Part shown: positions 47,805 to 59,203 of the stretch, piece after piece
Position numbering within the stretch: position 1 is the first letter of the stretch
How the letters are laid out: every line of letters begins with the position of its first letter
Assembly: GCA_001414345.1 (NCBI GenBank)
Contig: LLCB01000010.1
Span: 124,001 to 188,000 of the forward strand
Length of the DNA stretch: 64,000 bases
Origin: Hymenoscyphus infarciens
Lineage: Eukaryota; Ascomycota; Leotiomycetes; Helotiales; Helotiaceae
Reading direction: 5' to 3'
Notes under the pieces: model-generated
Told to the model about the DNA's origin: nothing
Seen by the model: the letters and a program-made list of their open reading frames with translations, nothing else
The model's database searches: none
Program-made: the position numbers and the translations under genes

Positions 47805-50363
47805 ATGAATCCTACTTTGTCGGTATGCGCTTCTCACATCTATCTTCTATCTTCTAGCAATAGTTAAAGAGGAGTAACTAATCATGGTCTGATAGAATGC
47901 GATGGCGGCGCGATGGATAGTGGGAGGAGGAGCGGAGAAGTTGCCACAAGTATTACTTCGAAGGGCGCATATGGTTCAAGCAGCGAGACTATTCTCTTCG
48001 TCTTCGCAGATGGTAAGACGATTTATTGGGAATCTCTATGCCAGTAAAGACAGAATGCTAATGTCCCCCGCAGTCTTCGCAAGCAAAATCCGCAACTTGC
48101 CACCGAGTGGCACCACCTTCGAACTCGAATATACTTTCCCACGCCTCCCTCAATGCCTCTCGAAACGGAATTCTAGGTTCGAGGTGGACATCAAATGCCG
48201 GCAAAGCAATTTCAATATCAACCAGATGTCGACAGATGTCAACAATTCGGTCTCTGTCACAAGCACCCATTTCATGGAAGTCAAGCAACCAGGCACAGCG
48301 AAGAACCCTCTTTGGAAGTTCCAACAACAACAATCTTATGGTTTTGGAGGAAACGGCCAACAGAAACCCAACAAGCGCTACCGCACAAAATGCCTTCTAC
48401 CAAGCACTTCTCCGCGCCAACATGCATGCCATCATTGTGGAACGATACGAAACTAATGCTTTTGCCACCAACGCTTCTTGTGATGCTGCTTATCATCAAG
48501 CATTGGGAGCTGCCAGCCAATCCAAATCAACTACACCTCTTACCGGACAATCCAATTCTCTCAATGCCACACAACTTCAGGCTATCGGTCAGGCAGTTGC
48601 TGCTCAATCCCGAGGCGCAAACGTGGGAATTGCAGCAGCTGCATCTTCCGGTGCTGGTTCTGGTGCTGGTGCAGCAAAGGGGGACCCGCTTCACGTCGTA
48701 GTACAAGAGAGTATTGGCCACCAAGTCTTCAAATGGTTCAAGCTCATGTTGTACTTTGGTTTGACCACCTACATTTGCATGATGCTAATAACTCTACTCA
48801 TCGAAACTGTTGCACCCTTCAAAAAGGCTGGCGGCGCTGGAAAGTCTGATAGTGAATCTAGATCCGAAAATCAAACTGTTCGATTCTCTGACGTCCATGG
48901 TTGCGACGAGGCGAAAGAAGAGCTTCAAGATCTCGTGGAATTCTTAAAGAATCCAGAAAAGTTCTCTACTCTTGGTGGCAAACTTCCAAAGGGAGTACTT
49001 CTAGTTGGTCCTCCTGGTACGGGAAAGACTCTTTTGGCGCGAGCGGTTGCAGGTGAAGCTGGCGTTCCATTCTTCTTCATGTCTGGATCTGAATTCGACG
49101 AGGTCTACGTTGGTGTAGGTGCAAAGCGAGTTCGTGAATTATTTGCTGCTGCCAAGGGTAAATCACCTGCTATTGTTTTCATTGACGAACTTGACGCAGT
49201 TGGAGGAAAGAGAAATACCAGAGATGCCTCTTATCACAGACAGACTCTCAACCAACTTCTCACGGAACTCGATGGATTTGAACAAAACAGCGGGGTCATT
49301 ATTCTTGCGGCGACCAACTTCCCCGAACTTCTCGACAAAGCCTTGACTAGACCAGGACGCTTTGACCGAAATGTCGTGGTTTCCCTTCCTGATGTCCGCG
49401 GTAGAATTGCAATCCTCAAGCACCACATGAAAAAGATTATTACTGGCAAGGACGTTAGTCTCGAGACTTTGGCGCAAGGTACCCCTGGATTTTCCGGTGC
49501 TGAATTGGAGAATGTCATAAACCAAGCTGCAGTCCATGCTAGCAAGGCGAAGGCCCAAGCAGTCTCGATGATCGATTTTGAATGGGCTAAGGACAAGGTT
49601 ATGATGGGAGCCGAAAAGAAAAGCATGGTTATTTCAGATAAGGAGAAGGAAATGACGGCTTTCCATGAAGCTGGCCATGCTCTTGTTATCATGTTTTCAC
49701 CTCGATCTGACCCACTACACAAAGTCACCATTCTACCTCGTGGGATGGCCTTGGGCCTCACTTTTCACCTTCCTGAAATGGACTCATATTCAACCAGCAT
49801 GGACCAGTACGAGGCTCGTATAGCTGTGTCCCTAGGTGGCAAGGCAGCAGAAGAACTCATCTATGGTACCTCGAAGGTTACGAGTGGTTGTTCGTCCGTC
49901 AGTAGTTCTTTTCTTTCTCTCTATTACCTCCTAAGCACAAGTACTAATTCATCATCTATAGGATCTCCAAAACGCTACACAGGTCGCTTACAGTATGGTT
50001 GTACAATGCGGTATGTCTCCACTCTTGGGCAACGTCGACCTCGCCACCAACTACCAGGCCCTCTCACCTAATACCAAAGAACTCGTTGAATCGGAAGTGC
50101 GCCGCATCATCGAGGAAGGCCGTGCTCGTGCTACACAAATTTTGACCGAGCACCGAAAGGAACTCGATTTACTCGCCAAAGCCTTGGTTGATTACGAGAC
50201 GCTAGACAGAGACGAAGCTTACAAGGTCATCAAGGGGGAAAAGCTCGAAGGTAGGACCATCTCGAGTGGGGGCATCAAAGTTCCAGTCATTGGATTACCC
50301 CCCATCCCTGGTACTGAGGGGGGTGGTGGGAAGGAACCTCCTATGGGTGGTGCTGTTGCATAA
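47805..50363 (+). CDS. YME1: Mitochondrial i-AAA protease (YME1 family, FtsH-type)
   Basis: This is an ATP-dependent zinc metalloprotease of the inner mitochondrial membrane whose catalytic side faces the intermembrane space. The model is 47805-47822, 47896-48012, 48074-49897 and 49962-50363: 786 residues, all junctions phase 0. An Arg/Ser/Ala-rich targeting region comes first, then an Ala/Gly-rich stretch and one membrane segment near residues 268-288 ([20 protein letters not shown]). The AAA module has Walker A GPPGTGKT (357-364) and Walker B IVFIDE (412-417), with the second region of homology ending RPGRFDR. The protease has the zinc motif HEAGH (576-580). The last intron (64 nt) falls in the conserved [20 protein letters not shown] segment. 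The tiny first exon is inferred from a GTATGC donor and an ACTAAT...GATAG acceptor; otherwise translation would start at 47902. Length is close to the yeast protein. Confidence 0.93.
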
Positions 50364-50945
50364 AGTTCTTCCTGCGAGAGACTGGGAAGCAAATTCAACT
50401 CTTTGGGGGTATACAGAGGCGTTATTCTTTTTCCTTTGTCTGTAAATTTTATATTTGATTGTAGGTGGCATAGTTGAGGTCGGGGACAGTTGGTTGACAC
50501 GAGGAGATACGCATGTCGAGTATAGATGATAGTGCTTGCAAAGGGGTTAGTCTTGAAAGAGAACATACCTTTGGCGTAAAATGACGCAAAAATGGTCCAC
50601 CAAGAAAGCGTTTCAGAAGTGAACCTGCAGTATGGGAGGAAGGAAGGGAGGACTTGAGGGATGAAGATATTTGTGTGATTCCGTAGCGTTTCACTTAGCA
50701 TAGCGAGATGAAGAGATGAAGAACTTTAGCAATTGTAAGGTTTTTTATAACCCTTCCTTTTGATCTTTGTGTTTGGTCGCCGATGATTTTGGGACACGCC
50801 AACGCTGCGGACCTGCGGTTTCAACACTCGAAAAAGTCACAAACACTTGACTGGACTTTTTAAGAGTTCGTAAGTCACCAGAATACCTTTACTTGTGTAT
50901 CCATCACTAGATCCACGGGGGTTAATAAAAGTTTGGTGTTCATAG
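50364..50945. other. YME1 3' side
   Basis: Nothing beyond the probable 3' untranslated region is supported. A 160-codon minus frame (50219-50701) overlaps the YME1 end antisense and shows no motif. Confidence 0.45.
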
Positions 50946-51987
50946 ATGCTATCAATGGTGGCGCCAACCTTGATTGTAAACTTTTTGAGTACCGCCTCGA
51001 AAAACGAACATAAACAGCAAGTACATAAGCCAACTTTCGAAATCCCGAAGGGCGGTTTCTTGGAGCAGTGCTCTAGTTCGATTGAATTGGAAGTCTCAAA
51101 AAAAAGAGAGGAAAATGAAACACAAGCAGAGGAATTCTTGAGCTTTTTGCTTGCCTTCGTCAACCTAAACGGTCTCGACCAAGTCAACTCATGACGTGTG
51201 GTACCCAGTACGACGAGCGGTGGTACTGCGAGCGTTGCTCGAAGACAGAGAGCCAAACCTAAAGACAAGTAAAGGCATCTCAATAGATCAAAGCGTTATA
51301 GATAGGTTTCTCATGAACCCCACCTTTTGAAGGCTATGATTGCTACGAGCAAGGTCACAGGCAAACCCCTTTTTGAAAGAACGGCCCTTCTTTCTGCCTG
51401 AGTCGCAGGTAGCCCTCCACTTAGATTACCCGAGCTTCATGAAGTGTTCACAGTACGATACTCTGTCTGACGAGTTCAGGGAAACGCTTGCGGAGGCATT
51501 GCACAATATTTGCACGAAAACAAGGGGAAGGAGAAGGTGGAACTTAAAATAGACCCTTCGCTTGTGCCCTTCATCCCTCAAGGAAAATCTAAAAGAGTCT
51601 CCACGTTCTCATGTGGTCGATATACCTCGAAAGCGATGCATGATATCCTATTTTCTAGCTGAAAAACTCGACAAGCGCAGCCCGATCGACGGCTTTACGG
51701 ACAAAGAGTTGAAGTTTCTCGCTGAGTGTGAACACGAGAGATGGAATGCCGAGCGCTTTTAGCTACAATGGTATCTAGGTAAACCCAGTAGAGAGAAGCA
51801 GACAATCCCCTTTTTGAAACCTTGGAGGGCTCTCGAACCAAAGTGGTAAAACGTTTACCGAGAAAGGGTGAAGTCCTATGTTACCATACTTCTAGATAGC
51901 TATAAACTCTACCGTATCGAAAAGATCGAGAAGACGGATCTCAGAGGAGCGTTAGTTCGGCGCAGCCGGAAGGTCGTCACAGTGTGA
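50946..51987 (+). pseudogene. Broken RyR-domain gene
   Basis: One reading frame (51340-51987) carries the hallmark RyR repeat phrases ECEHERWNAERF, QWYLGK and FLKPWRALEPKW. It then continues for over 40 residues to KLYRIEKIEKTDLRG, but is interrupted by TAG (51550), TAG (51760) and TAA (about 51847). Upstream, LSDEFRETLAEALH resembles the start of a preceding RyR unit. Its continuation (HENKGKEKVELKIDPSLVPF) lies in another frame near 51505-51575, implying frameshifts. A further open piece, 50946-51194 (charged, with EIPKGGFLEQC), may be from the same gene but is unassigned. RyR domains occur in animal ryanodine receptors and in various microbial proteins of uncertain function. The gene is not expected to produce a complete protein. 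Confidence 0.65.
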
Positions 51988-54508
51988 GGTCATTCATTTT
52001 GTGCTATCAGGCTGTTCAATCTGGCATGCTTATTCCACTTGGCCAACTTTCTTTGTACCTAAATTACTTTTTCAACTTAGCCCCTTCAAATAATAGTTAT
52101 AACCTTCCTTTACTTAATTCAATTATTCTGTCCATCCTCGGTTATCTAGATATCCTTTTGTTGAAGTACCTTGTACTTTATACTTTAAAGAGCCTGAACT
52201 TCCTTTGCTTCGTTTAATTACTCTAGATAACTTTGATTATTTATTTCAAATGAATGATTTTTAGTTAAGTATCTTATGTTATGTACTTTTGAAAGATCCA
52301 GAACTTTATTTAAGTAACTTAATTACTATGTTAAATAATACGATCATTGGAAAAAGTTTGACGCTAATAGGCACTATTACCTGGTTAGAGTTTATGTTTT
52401 TGCAGTTTCAATGTCATTTCCCAATTTTTTCCCTCATACTTCTTCTGAGCCGGCTTGAACCAACTAACCAGAGTCAGCACAGCTGCACAGGCTAAGTAGT
52501 ATATATCCAGATAGGCCTCGACACAACCATTTCGCCACCATTGGCCTGGCCTGCCAATCAAACCTCGACATCCCGAAAATGGACTGTGAGAAATCAGAAT
52601 CGAGAATTGATCATTTTACCGAGAACTTACTGCCATAGCAGTTGCTGGTAAGAATATCAAGGTAAGAACAGCAACTGTTTTCATGGAAGAGCTGTCACGG
52701 TGTGTATCCTCTGCAACCTATGACGACCAATAACGAGTCCGTATCTTGGTCTTAGATTAGAAAGATCGAGCCATAATACTCGACTTCGTGTCAACCTACA
52801 ATAAAGTTAGCAATTACTATCCTGTCATATTTCGGGCCCAGGGAAGGTACCATTCAGTATAGTTATTATAACCTCGACAGGATTGCGTCAATATCCAGTT
52901 ATAGCATGTTGGATAACGCAGTTTGTTCCTCAACTCTCTCAAGAAGGATCTTGGAATATTTCGCCTTGTTACCACCTCTGCCTTGCAATCTTGAGATTTC
53001 ACCAAAGCATTTCCCCAAATTTTCAGCTAGGCCCTTTCTAGGCCATCTCTCGCTGAGCTTCATATGACTCTATTCAATCTCAAAGTGCCGGTTTTTGATT
53101 TGATTGAGTCCTCCTGGTTCATTAGATAACACACGGCCCTCTCCCTTCAAAACACTTGTCTTCATTTCCTTCAACTCACCCCCACTTGTACAATTTCTTT
53201 CTTCAGGATGTGAACCGAGAGAAACATGAAAACCGGAAAGTGTGGTGAATAGTCTGACGGGAACGAACTTTAGCCGAGAAGAGAAACCCAATCAATTCCT
53301 GGCCCTACAAAGAGAAGACATATCCAATTAGAGACTCGATGACGGCGTCCGTGTGAGTCACGGACATGGAGAGAGTTATTAATTGCATGTCATCCTCCGG
53401 GGTCTGCATAATGAGACCTGTTGCAACAAGTTAGTCGAATTTCTGGTCAAGGGTTCAATAAGTTGAGACTTACTGACATCTCCCATCTCGGTCAAAACCG
53501 CAGAGCCCACAGTACCTTCTGGGATAAATCTAGAAAACTCGCTGTTTATCCATCCAGACCCTGTAGCTGTCTCCATAATTTGTGTTTGCTCAAGCATTTG
53601 ACTTCGGGTTGTAACTTCCATACACCGCTTTAATATCAGTCTAGGCTACCCACCACAGGTGACCAAGTTCTTACCGCAGACGAAAGCGATTCTCTTACAA
53701 AATTTGGCGTTTATCTCGCTTCGAAAATAACAGTCAAGTCTAAGGAAGAAGTCAAGACTGGTCAGTACCCGGGGGGTGTTTTTGATGAAGACTTTAGCAC
53801 TCGCCTCATCTAAAATCCTATCGATTTTAGGGTCTCGTAACTTCCAGCTGGCCCTCTATCATGTTTAGTTGGGCGATGCGGATATCAACCCACAGATTTA
53901 CTTACCTTGATTAACGCAGCGCTAGTTTCGAAGGAATAAAACGTGACAATTGGTTTCATGGACTTATCGCGGTTCATTCTTGCGCATTCTATTGCTACTT
54001 GAATTGATCATTATTGGACAACTAAAGGGATTGATGATGGAGCTCCCTCTTAGTGGCCTCATTCTCACCCAAGAGAGCGGAGGGGAGCGTGAAAACTCCC
54101 ATGAAAATCTTTCGGTAACACATGTTGAAACAATGGCAACCATCCAAATCAATATAAAGCAAGGCTGCAGGACCGCCGTTCATTCTTTCAGAGTATAATG
54201 GCCGGTGACGTGGCAGTGGCTGTCAGAAACAAGCTAAAGGCAAGGTTCAGCGCCATTTAGCATCCCAATTCATCGTAAAGGTCGCATTATGTGCGTGATT
54301 CTAGTAAGCATTGAAAGTAAGCTGCAGCTGGGCTGTCTCTAGTGGGCCGCAGCTCACAAGGGTGGTAGTCTTTAGGCGAGCGTAGGATATTGCTCGACAT
54401 ATTGTAAATGCAAGGTCAATTCGAGTACAGTTGAACTTCATGAAAATTCTCAGTGTTTTTTTTTCTTCATACATATTCCCACGAGAAAATCGTTCAAAAT
54501 CTCACAGT
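51988..54508. other. Accessory interval, possible decayed minus-strand gene
   Basis: 51.99-52.5 kb is T/A-rich. On the minus strand between about 53870 and 53290 there are protein-like pieces separated by plausible introns, for example KNTPRVLTSLDFFLRLD, then SEFSRFIPEGTVGSAVL, then MQTPEDDMQLITLSMS. I could not join them in one frame or recognise a family, so I treat this as possible decayed coding sequence. Nothing else is supported. Confidence 0.25.
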
Positions 54509-55273
54509 ATGAGGTTATTAAACATCAAAACGATGCTCGTAGAGTCTCCAACGCGGAACATTCATGATTACGCTATACTCTCCCATAGATGGGGACTTGA
54601 AGAGGTATCTTTCAAACAAATTCAAACTGGAGAAACCGGTTTGCATAGCACAGAGGGATATAAAAAGATCAAAAAGTGTTGCGAGATCGCATCTTCGGTT
54701 GGATTCGAGTATGTCTGGATCGGTACTTGCTGCATCGACAAGACAAATCCAGCCGAACTCACCGAGACTCTAGCTTCCATGTTTCTATCAAAACTGCTAG
54801 GTGTGCTGTACCTACCTAGCAGCAAAGAAAACCCACGGGATCCACACTCCAAGTTCCGAAGTAGCAGTTAGTTTACGCGAGGGTGGGCGCTTCAGGAACT
54901 CATTGCTCCATTGTACGTGACGTTCTGTGACGATGATTGGAACCAGATTGGTACAAAAACTAGTCTGTAAGAGCTCATTTTAGAGATCACTGGCATCACG
55001 TCCCAGGTGTTGTTGACAAACTACAGCGGTGAGATCAGCGTGGCGGAAAGAAGAGCTTGGGCTACGAACAGAAAGACCCCGGTGCGTGAAGATGAAGCAT
55101 ATTGCTCGAGGGGTTTGCTAGGGATCAGTATTCCAGTGAAATACAGAGAGGAAGACAAGGCTTCCAAAGCGTTAGACTCGGGGACTATGATGTTCAAGGA
55201 TATGACAAGGCAAATGTTTGCAGTGTCCATGGGTGCATTGTACACAACTACAACGTTTGGTGCGACATCGTAG
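54509..55273 (+). pseudogene. HET-domain (heterokaryon incompatibility type) pseudogene
   Basis: The frame opens MRLLNIKTMLVE and reads through the standard HET-domain blocks: YAILSHRWG, GYKKIKKCCEIASS, YVWIGTCCIDK (family usually WIDTCCIDK) and then, after a stop, FTRGWALQELIAPLYVTF. Later blocks TGITSQVL, SVAERRAWATNRKT and DEAYCSRGLLGI follow in the same frame. Stops interrupt it at 54868-54870 (TAG, where W is expected before FTRGW) and near 54968 (TAA after KTSL). The segment that normally links CCIDK to the tryptophan is shortened and altered (LYLPSSKENPRDPHSKF). Full HET proteins are usually longer, and nothing convincing follows after 55273. HET proteins mediate non-self recognition and cell death on fusion; this copy appears dead. 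Confidence 0.8.
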
Positions 55274-56354
55274 GTGATTATTGCGACAGGGATATCCAAA
55301 AACTTGCGAGAGAGTATTGGGATGGAGTGAGAAGCACTGGCCGGTGGAACACTCTGGACAGAAGAACCATTTCTCTTCCGGATGGCAATTCAGTGAACTT
55401 GGCAATCTGGAAAGGACGCTCGGGGGACGAAAGACGTACTGCATTGATATTTCCGCGAGAGGGGGCTTATACTCGGCGCTAGCCCGGATAGGGAATTGTG
55501 TTGTTCTTACCTCAACCTCAAGACAGAACAGAGCTAAGTTAAGATGCTTACAGATGTGTCCCTTTTCAGTAGCATGGGTTCAAATATGGTATTGGCCACT
55601 TCCTATTATTACTTTAAAGCTGTGAGTCTAGTATGTTCCAATGTTGTATTCTATTATTCCTAAAAAGTCGGATTAATTAAGCTAACTAAATGAAGTTCCA
55701 AGCGTTTCATGGGTATAGAGTACAGGTTCACATCCAAGTAACCTTTATTTGGGATTATCCCAAACGGTTTAGAATACTCAAGTTAGCCGAGCAGAGCATA
55801 GAAATCAACTTATGGCAAATTGACCATGTTTCCCTATATAGATGTGCCGCAAAGCGAAAACAACAAAACCAAGAGCAGATCAACTTCAAACAAAGCAAAG
55901 GAAGTATTTTGTAATGGCTCAATTTTTTCGTCTTTCAAACCCCCTATCTTAATTCCTACACCTAATAAGCCACCACCAAAAGAATAGAAACATCCCTCTC
56001 CCTTTTCATCACCAATCCATAAGCTTTGCCCCAAAAATATAAATGCGCTCCCTCTTCTACACAATGCTATCATAACAACAATAAATGCTAATCAAGACAC
56101 ACCCTAATCTTAACAATGTTTTCAAAATCCAACTCCTCATAAGGTATATTCTGATATCGCTCGCTCGCCCGCTGTTTGAAACCGCCCCTGTTTTCCATAT
56201 GGAAAATGCAAAATAATGGTACTGAGAAGAAAAAGGAGCCTCGCATCCTTGTGATTTCCAAGCCGGCTAGGGGTTCCGAGTAATCCAATCCAATCCAATC
56301 GAAAGGACAAGAGAAGGATCCAAGTTTTAATGATCCAAAGTTTTAGAATTGCGA
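55274..56354. other. Intergenic between HET pseudogene and uds1
   Basis: A 126-codon frame (55102-55482) partly overlaps the pseudogene in another frame and has no motif. The TIR-like phrase TAAAAAGTCGGATTAA occurs at 55661-55678. 55.8-56.3 kb is probably the 3' side of the minus-strand gene. Confidence 0.4.
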
Positions 56355-59203
56355 CTAAGAGCCTATGCTCTGGCTAAGTCCCGATTTGCCAGGTCCTTGA
56401 GCACGTTTCAAGGAGCGCAGTTCGTCTTCGAGACGACGTCTTTCTGCTTGTTCGGCCTGGATATATGTTAGTTAAATTCTAGAATGACGAACGAACTGGG
56501 AATGGAAGGGAGAGGAAGCTTACTCTCAATGCTTTGGTGCTCTCAGCTCTGGTATCCCTCATCATCTTCTTAAACTCATTCTTCAGAACAGTCGTACTGG
56601 TATTACCAGCTGCTGGCATTGCGCCATCCACGCCAGGACTCTTCATACCAAGCCATCTGACCTTCTCATCACTGAGTTGAGCCTCAAGTTGCTCCCTCTC
56701 ATCACGCAGTTTATCGACTGTGCCTTCAAGTTGCTCGCGCTCTTTCTCCCACTCGATACTTGCTTTAGTCATTTGCTCATATTCCTCGATCGTCTCCTCG
56801 AGCTCCTTCTTCAGCGTTCGCATCTTCTCCTCTGTCTCGGGATTGGCGGTACCCTTGGATTTCAATACTGTGATCTCATTTGCGAGAGAAGCATTCTTGT
56901 TTACAAGATCGTCAATCTCTTTCTGGATGGCAGGATTGGCAGCAACCTCAGCTGCTCGTTGAGACCTCGAACCATAAGCGCCGTCGAGTTCAGCTCTGGC
57001 AATCGTGACTTCTGTTTGCAATCCAGCAAGCCTCATATTCATGTCGTCCATTTCCTTTTCTTTAGCCAGTACCTCTAGTTCTTTTGCATTGGCATTCGCC
57101 TCGAATGCTGCTTTGGCCGTGGCGGCCGCAGCCAATTCTTGCGTTAGAGTTGCAATCCTTGCTTCAGATTCGCTGATACGGGCTTGGAGTTCGGCATTCC
57201 CGATTGAATGATCGTCTCTCAACTCTTGTAGCTCCTCTTCAAGGGTAGCAATTGCATTGTTTGCCTTATCAAGGTCCGCCTGGGCTGCGCGTACTGCAGC
57301 TGATTCATCATTTGACCGGGCTTGATTCTTGAGTTGGTCGTCCTGTCTAGCTTCATCCAGTTTCTCCATCACAAGACTCAATTGCTCTCGTACTTTGTCC
57401 GAATCCATCATACTTCTTTGCAAAAGCTCCTGCATTCTTTCCAATTCTTCTCCCTTTCTCATCAAATCAGCATCTTTAGTGGCATCTGACTGGTTGTTGA
57501 GCTCCCGTTGTTGTTTGATTTGTCGTTGCAAGACCTTCTTCTGATCCTTCAACTTTGTAGCTTGTGAGTACAGCCACTGCACCTTGGAAGAAAAGGCTTG
57601 AACAGAGAATTGCTCGACCGTATCGTTCTCTTCATCACCTGATTCGTCCTCGTCGTCAGGTAAGTTATTCATGGCTCGGTTCTGCTTTCGTTCCTGCTTT
57701 CTTTGGCGTGCCTCTTCTTCACCAGACAGAATAATCTCCCAAAGACCCATCATAACAGTTTCCATTTGCTCCTGGTTTCCCGTGCTTTTACTGGTCAGAT
57801 TCATAGACCTGGATAATTCGTCTGCCACAGAATTGATGGTATCCTTGAAGTAGGATATTTGGGTATTCAAACCGTTGCCGGTGAGTTGTGGGGGGGCTGG
57901 GCGAAGATCATCATATGGCTGTAAGACACCATATAACTCTTGGTTCATGTCCTCCACCGTTTCTTCGATTGCGGCTTCTGAAAGATTACCTTGGTTCGGG
58001 AGCTCGTTGTGTTCCCTGCCCATAGTAGCAATGCCTTGCTCCAGATATTGGAGCGAGTCTTGCAGAGTGCCTCCGGGATCTGTAGGCTGGCCATTACTAT
58101 TTGTTTTGCTAAGAGGAGGCTGTGGCAACCTGGATTCTTGCTGTGGATTGGCCTGGATAATGATTTCCCTTAACCTAGAATTCAACTGTTCCAGTTTCTC
58201 TTCCGTCTTCGTGATCATTTGCATCTGTTCCTTTGAAGGGCCGGAATTTTCTCCCATCATCTCTCCAAAGCCATCCAGTCGATCGAAAGACCGATACAAA
58301 CTCCTCTCATCGAAAAGGAGCTCGTCGCCAGGTAAAGGTTCGAAACTGTTCCGAGCATTCGAGTAGGTATACATGCTCTCAGGGCTACTTGGCATGCCTC
58401 CGACTGTCTGCCCACCACTCTTCGAAGTAATCTTTGGGCCCTTGTGTGTCATCTGAAGAATGCCCGCAGTATGCTTCAGCAATTTTGTTTGTGGTTCCAT
58501 AAGTCTTTTCTCCAAGAACCATAACTCAGCAGCCAAATCCTCACATTTCTTCTCACTAGCGCGACGTTCCTGGTCGGCTTCGTCCGCACTGCTGCTATTG
58601 CGACTGTGTCCCATCATTCCTCGAAGCTTCCCATTCGCACTGTCGAAACTCTTCTTCTTCTCTGTGGGGGAGTATAATTTGGACATCGATTTGGCAGCAT
58701 CGCGGTATTTGGACTGTATTACGAGGTTCTGGCGTGTCTGCTCTATGCGCTGAGAGTAGATCTTGATCTGTTTCTTCAAGTCATCCACCTCGTCCTCCGA
58801 AAGAATCTCGTATTCCATGCTGTCGCCCATCGCTGTTTCGACAAGTAAGTGGACTTGTATCGAGTCGTTTAGGTTTAAAAGGGTCGAACTATGTGGGCGA
58901 GCTGGGTTCATCTGTTTGCAAGATCAGCACCCTGTTTATGAAATGGCAGGTTGGACAATTACTCACAGGATTGTACAATGGTGCTTCCCCCTCAAAACCA
59001 TTCACGATATCTGGTTCGTAACCGTCTAGAATGGCTCTCGCAGGCGGTTCCTGTGACGTTGGGTCCATTCTATTGGAGCCATAAGTCTGTCCCCCGCCTA
59101 CTTCATTCCGCATTCCATAGCCATTTTGAGGCGCTCCACCTCTATATCCAGCATTCTGGCCTGGCACAGAAGGCAACTGCTTTCTCGCAAATGTGCCGTT
59201 CAT
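56355..59203 (-). CDS. uds1: Up-regulated-during-septation (Uds1-domain) coiled-coil protein
   Basis: The family is named after a fission-yeast gene induced at septation; its biochemical role is poorly known. The minus-strand exons 59203-58967, 58911-56524 and 56456-56355 give 908 residues. Introns are 55 and 67 nt with GT/AG ends and phase 0. The N-terminal ~80 residues are Gly/Pro/Asn-rich. The Uds1 domain occupies roughly residues 95-235 and includes YEILSEDEVDDLKKQIKIYS, SKYRDAAKSMSKLYSP and ELWFLEKRLMEPQTKLLKHT. An acidic patch (DDEDESGDEENDT) separates it from a long Glu/Lys/Gln/Ala-rich coiled coil, about residues 515-830. The last exon adds AEQAERRRLEDELRSLKRAQ and ends SGLSQSIGS, continuing the helical pattern and so supporting the final splice. 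The ATG at 59203 is followed by a typical disordered leader. Orientation is divergent from VPH1. Confidence 0.88.
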
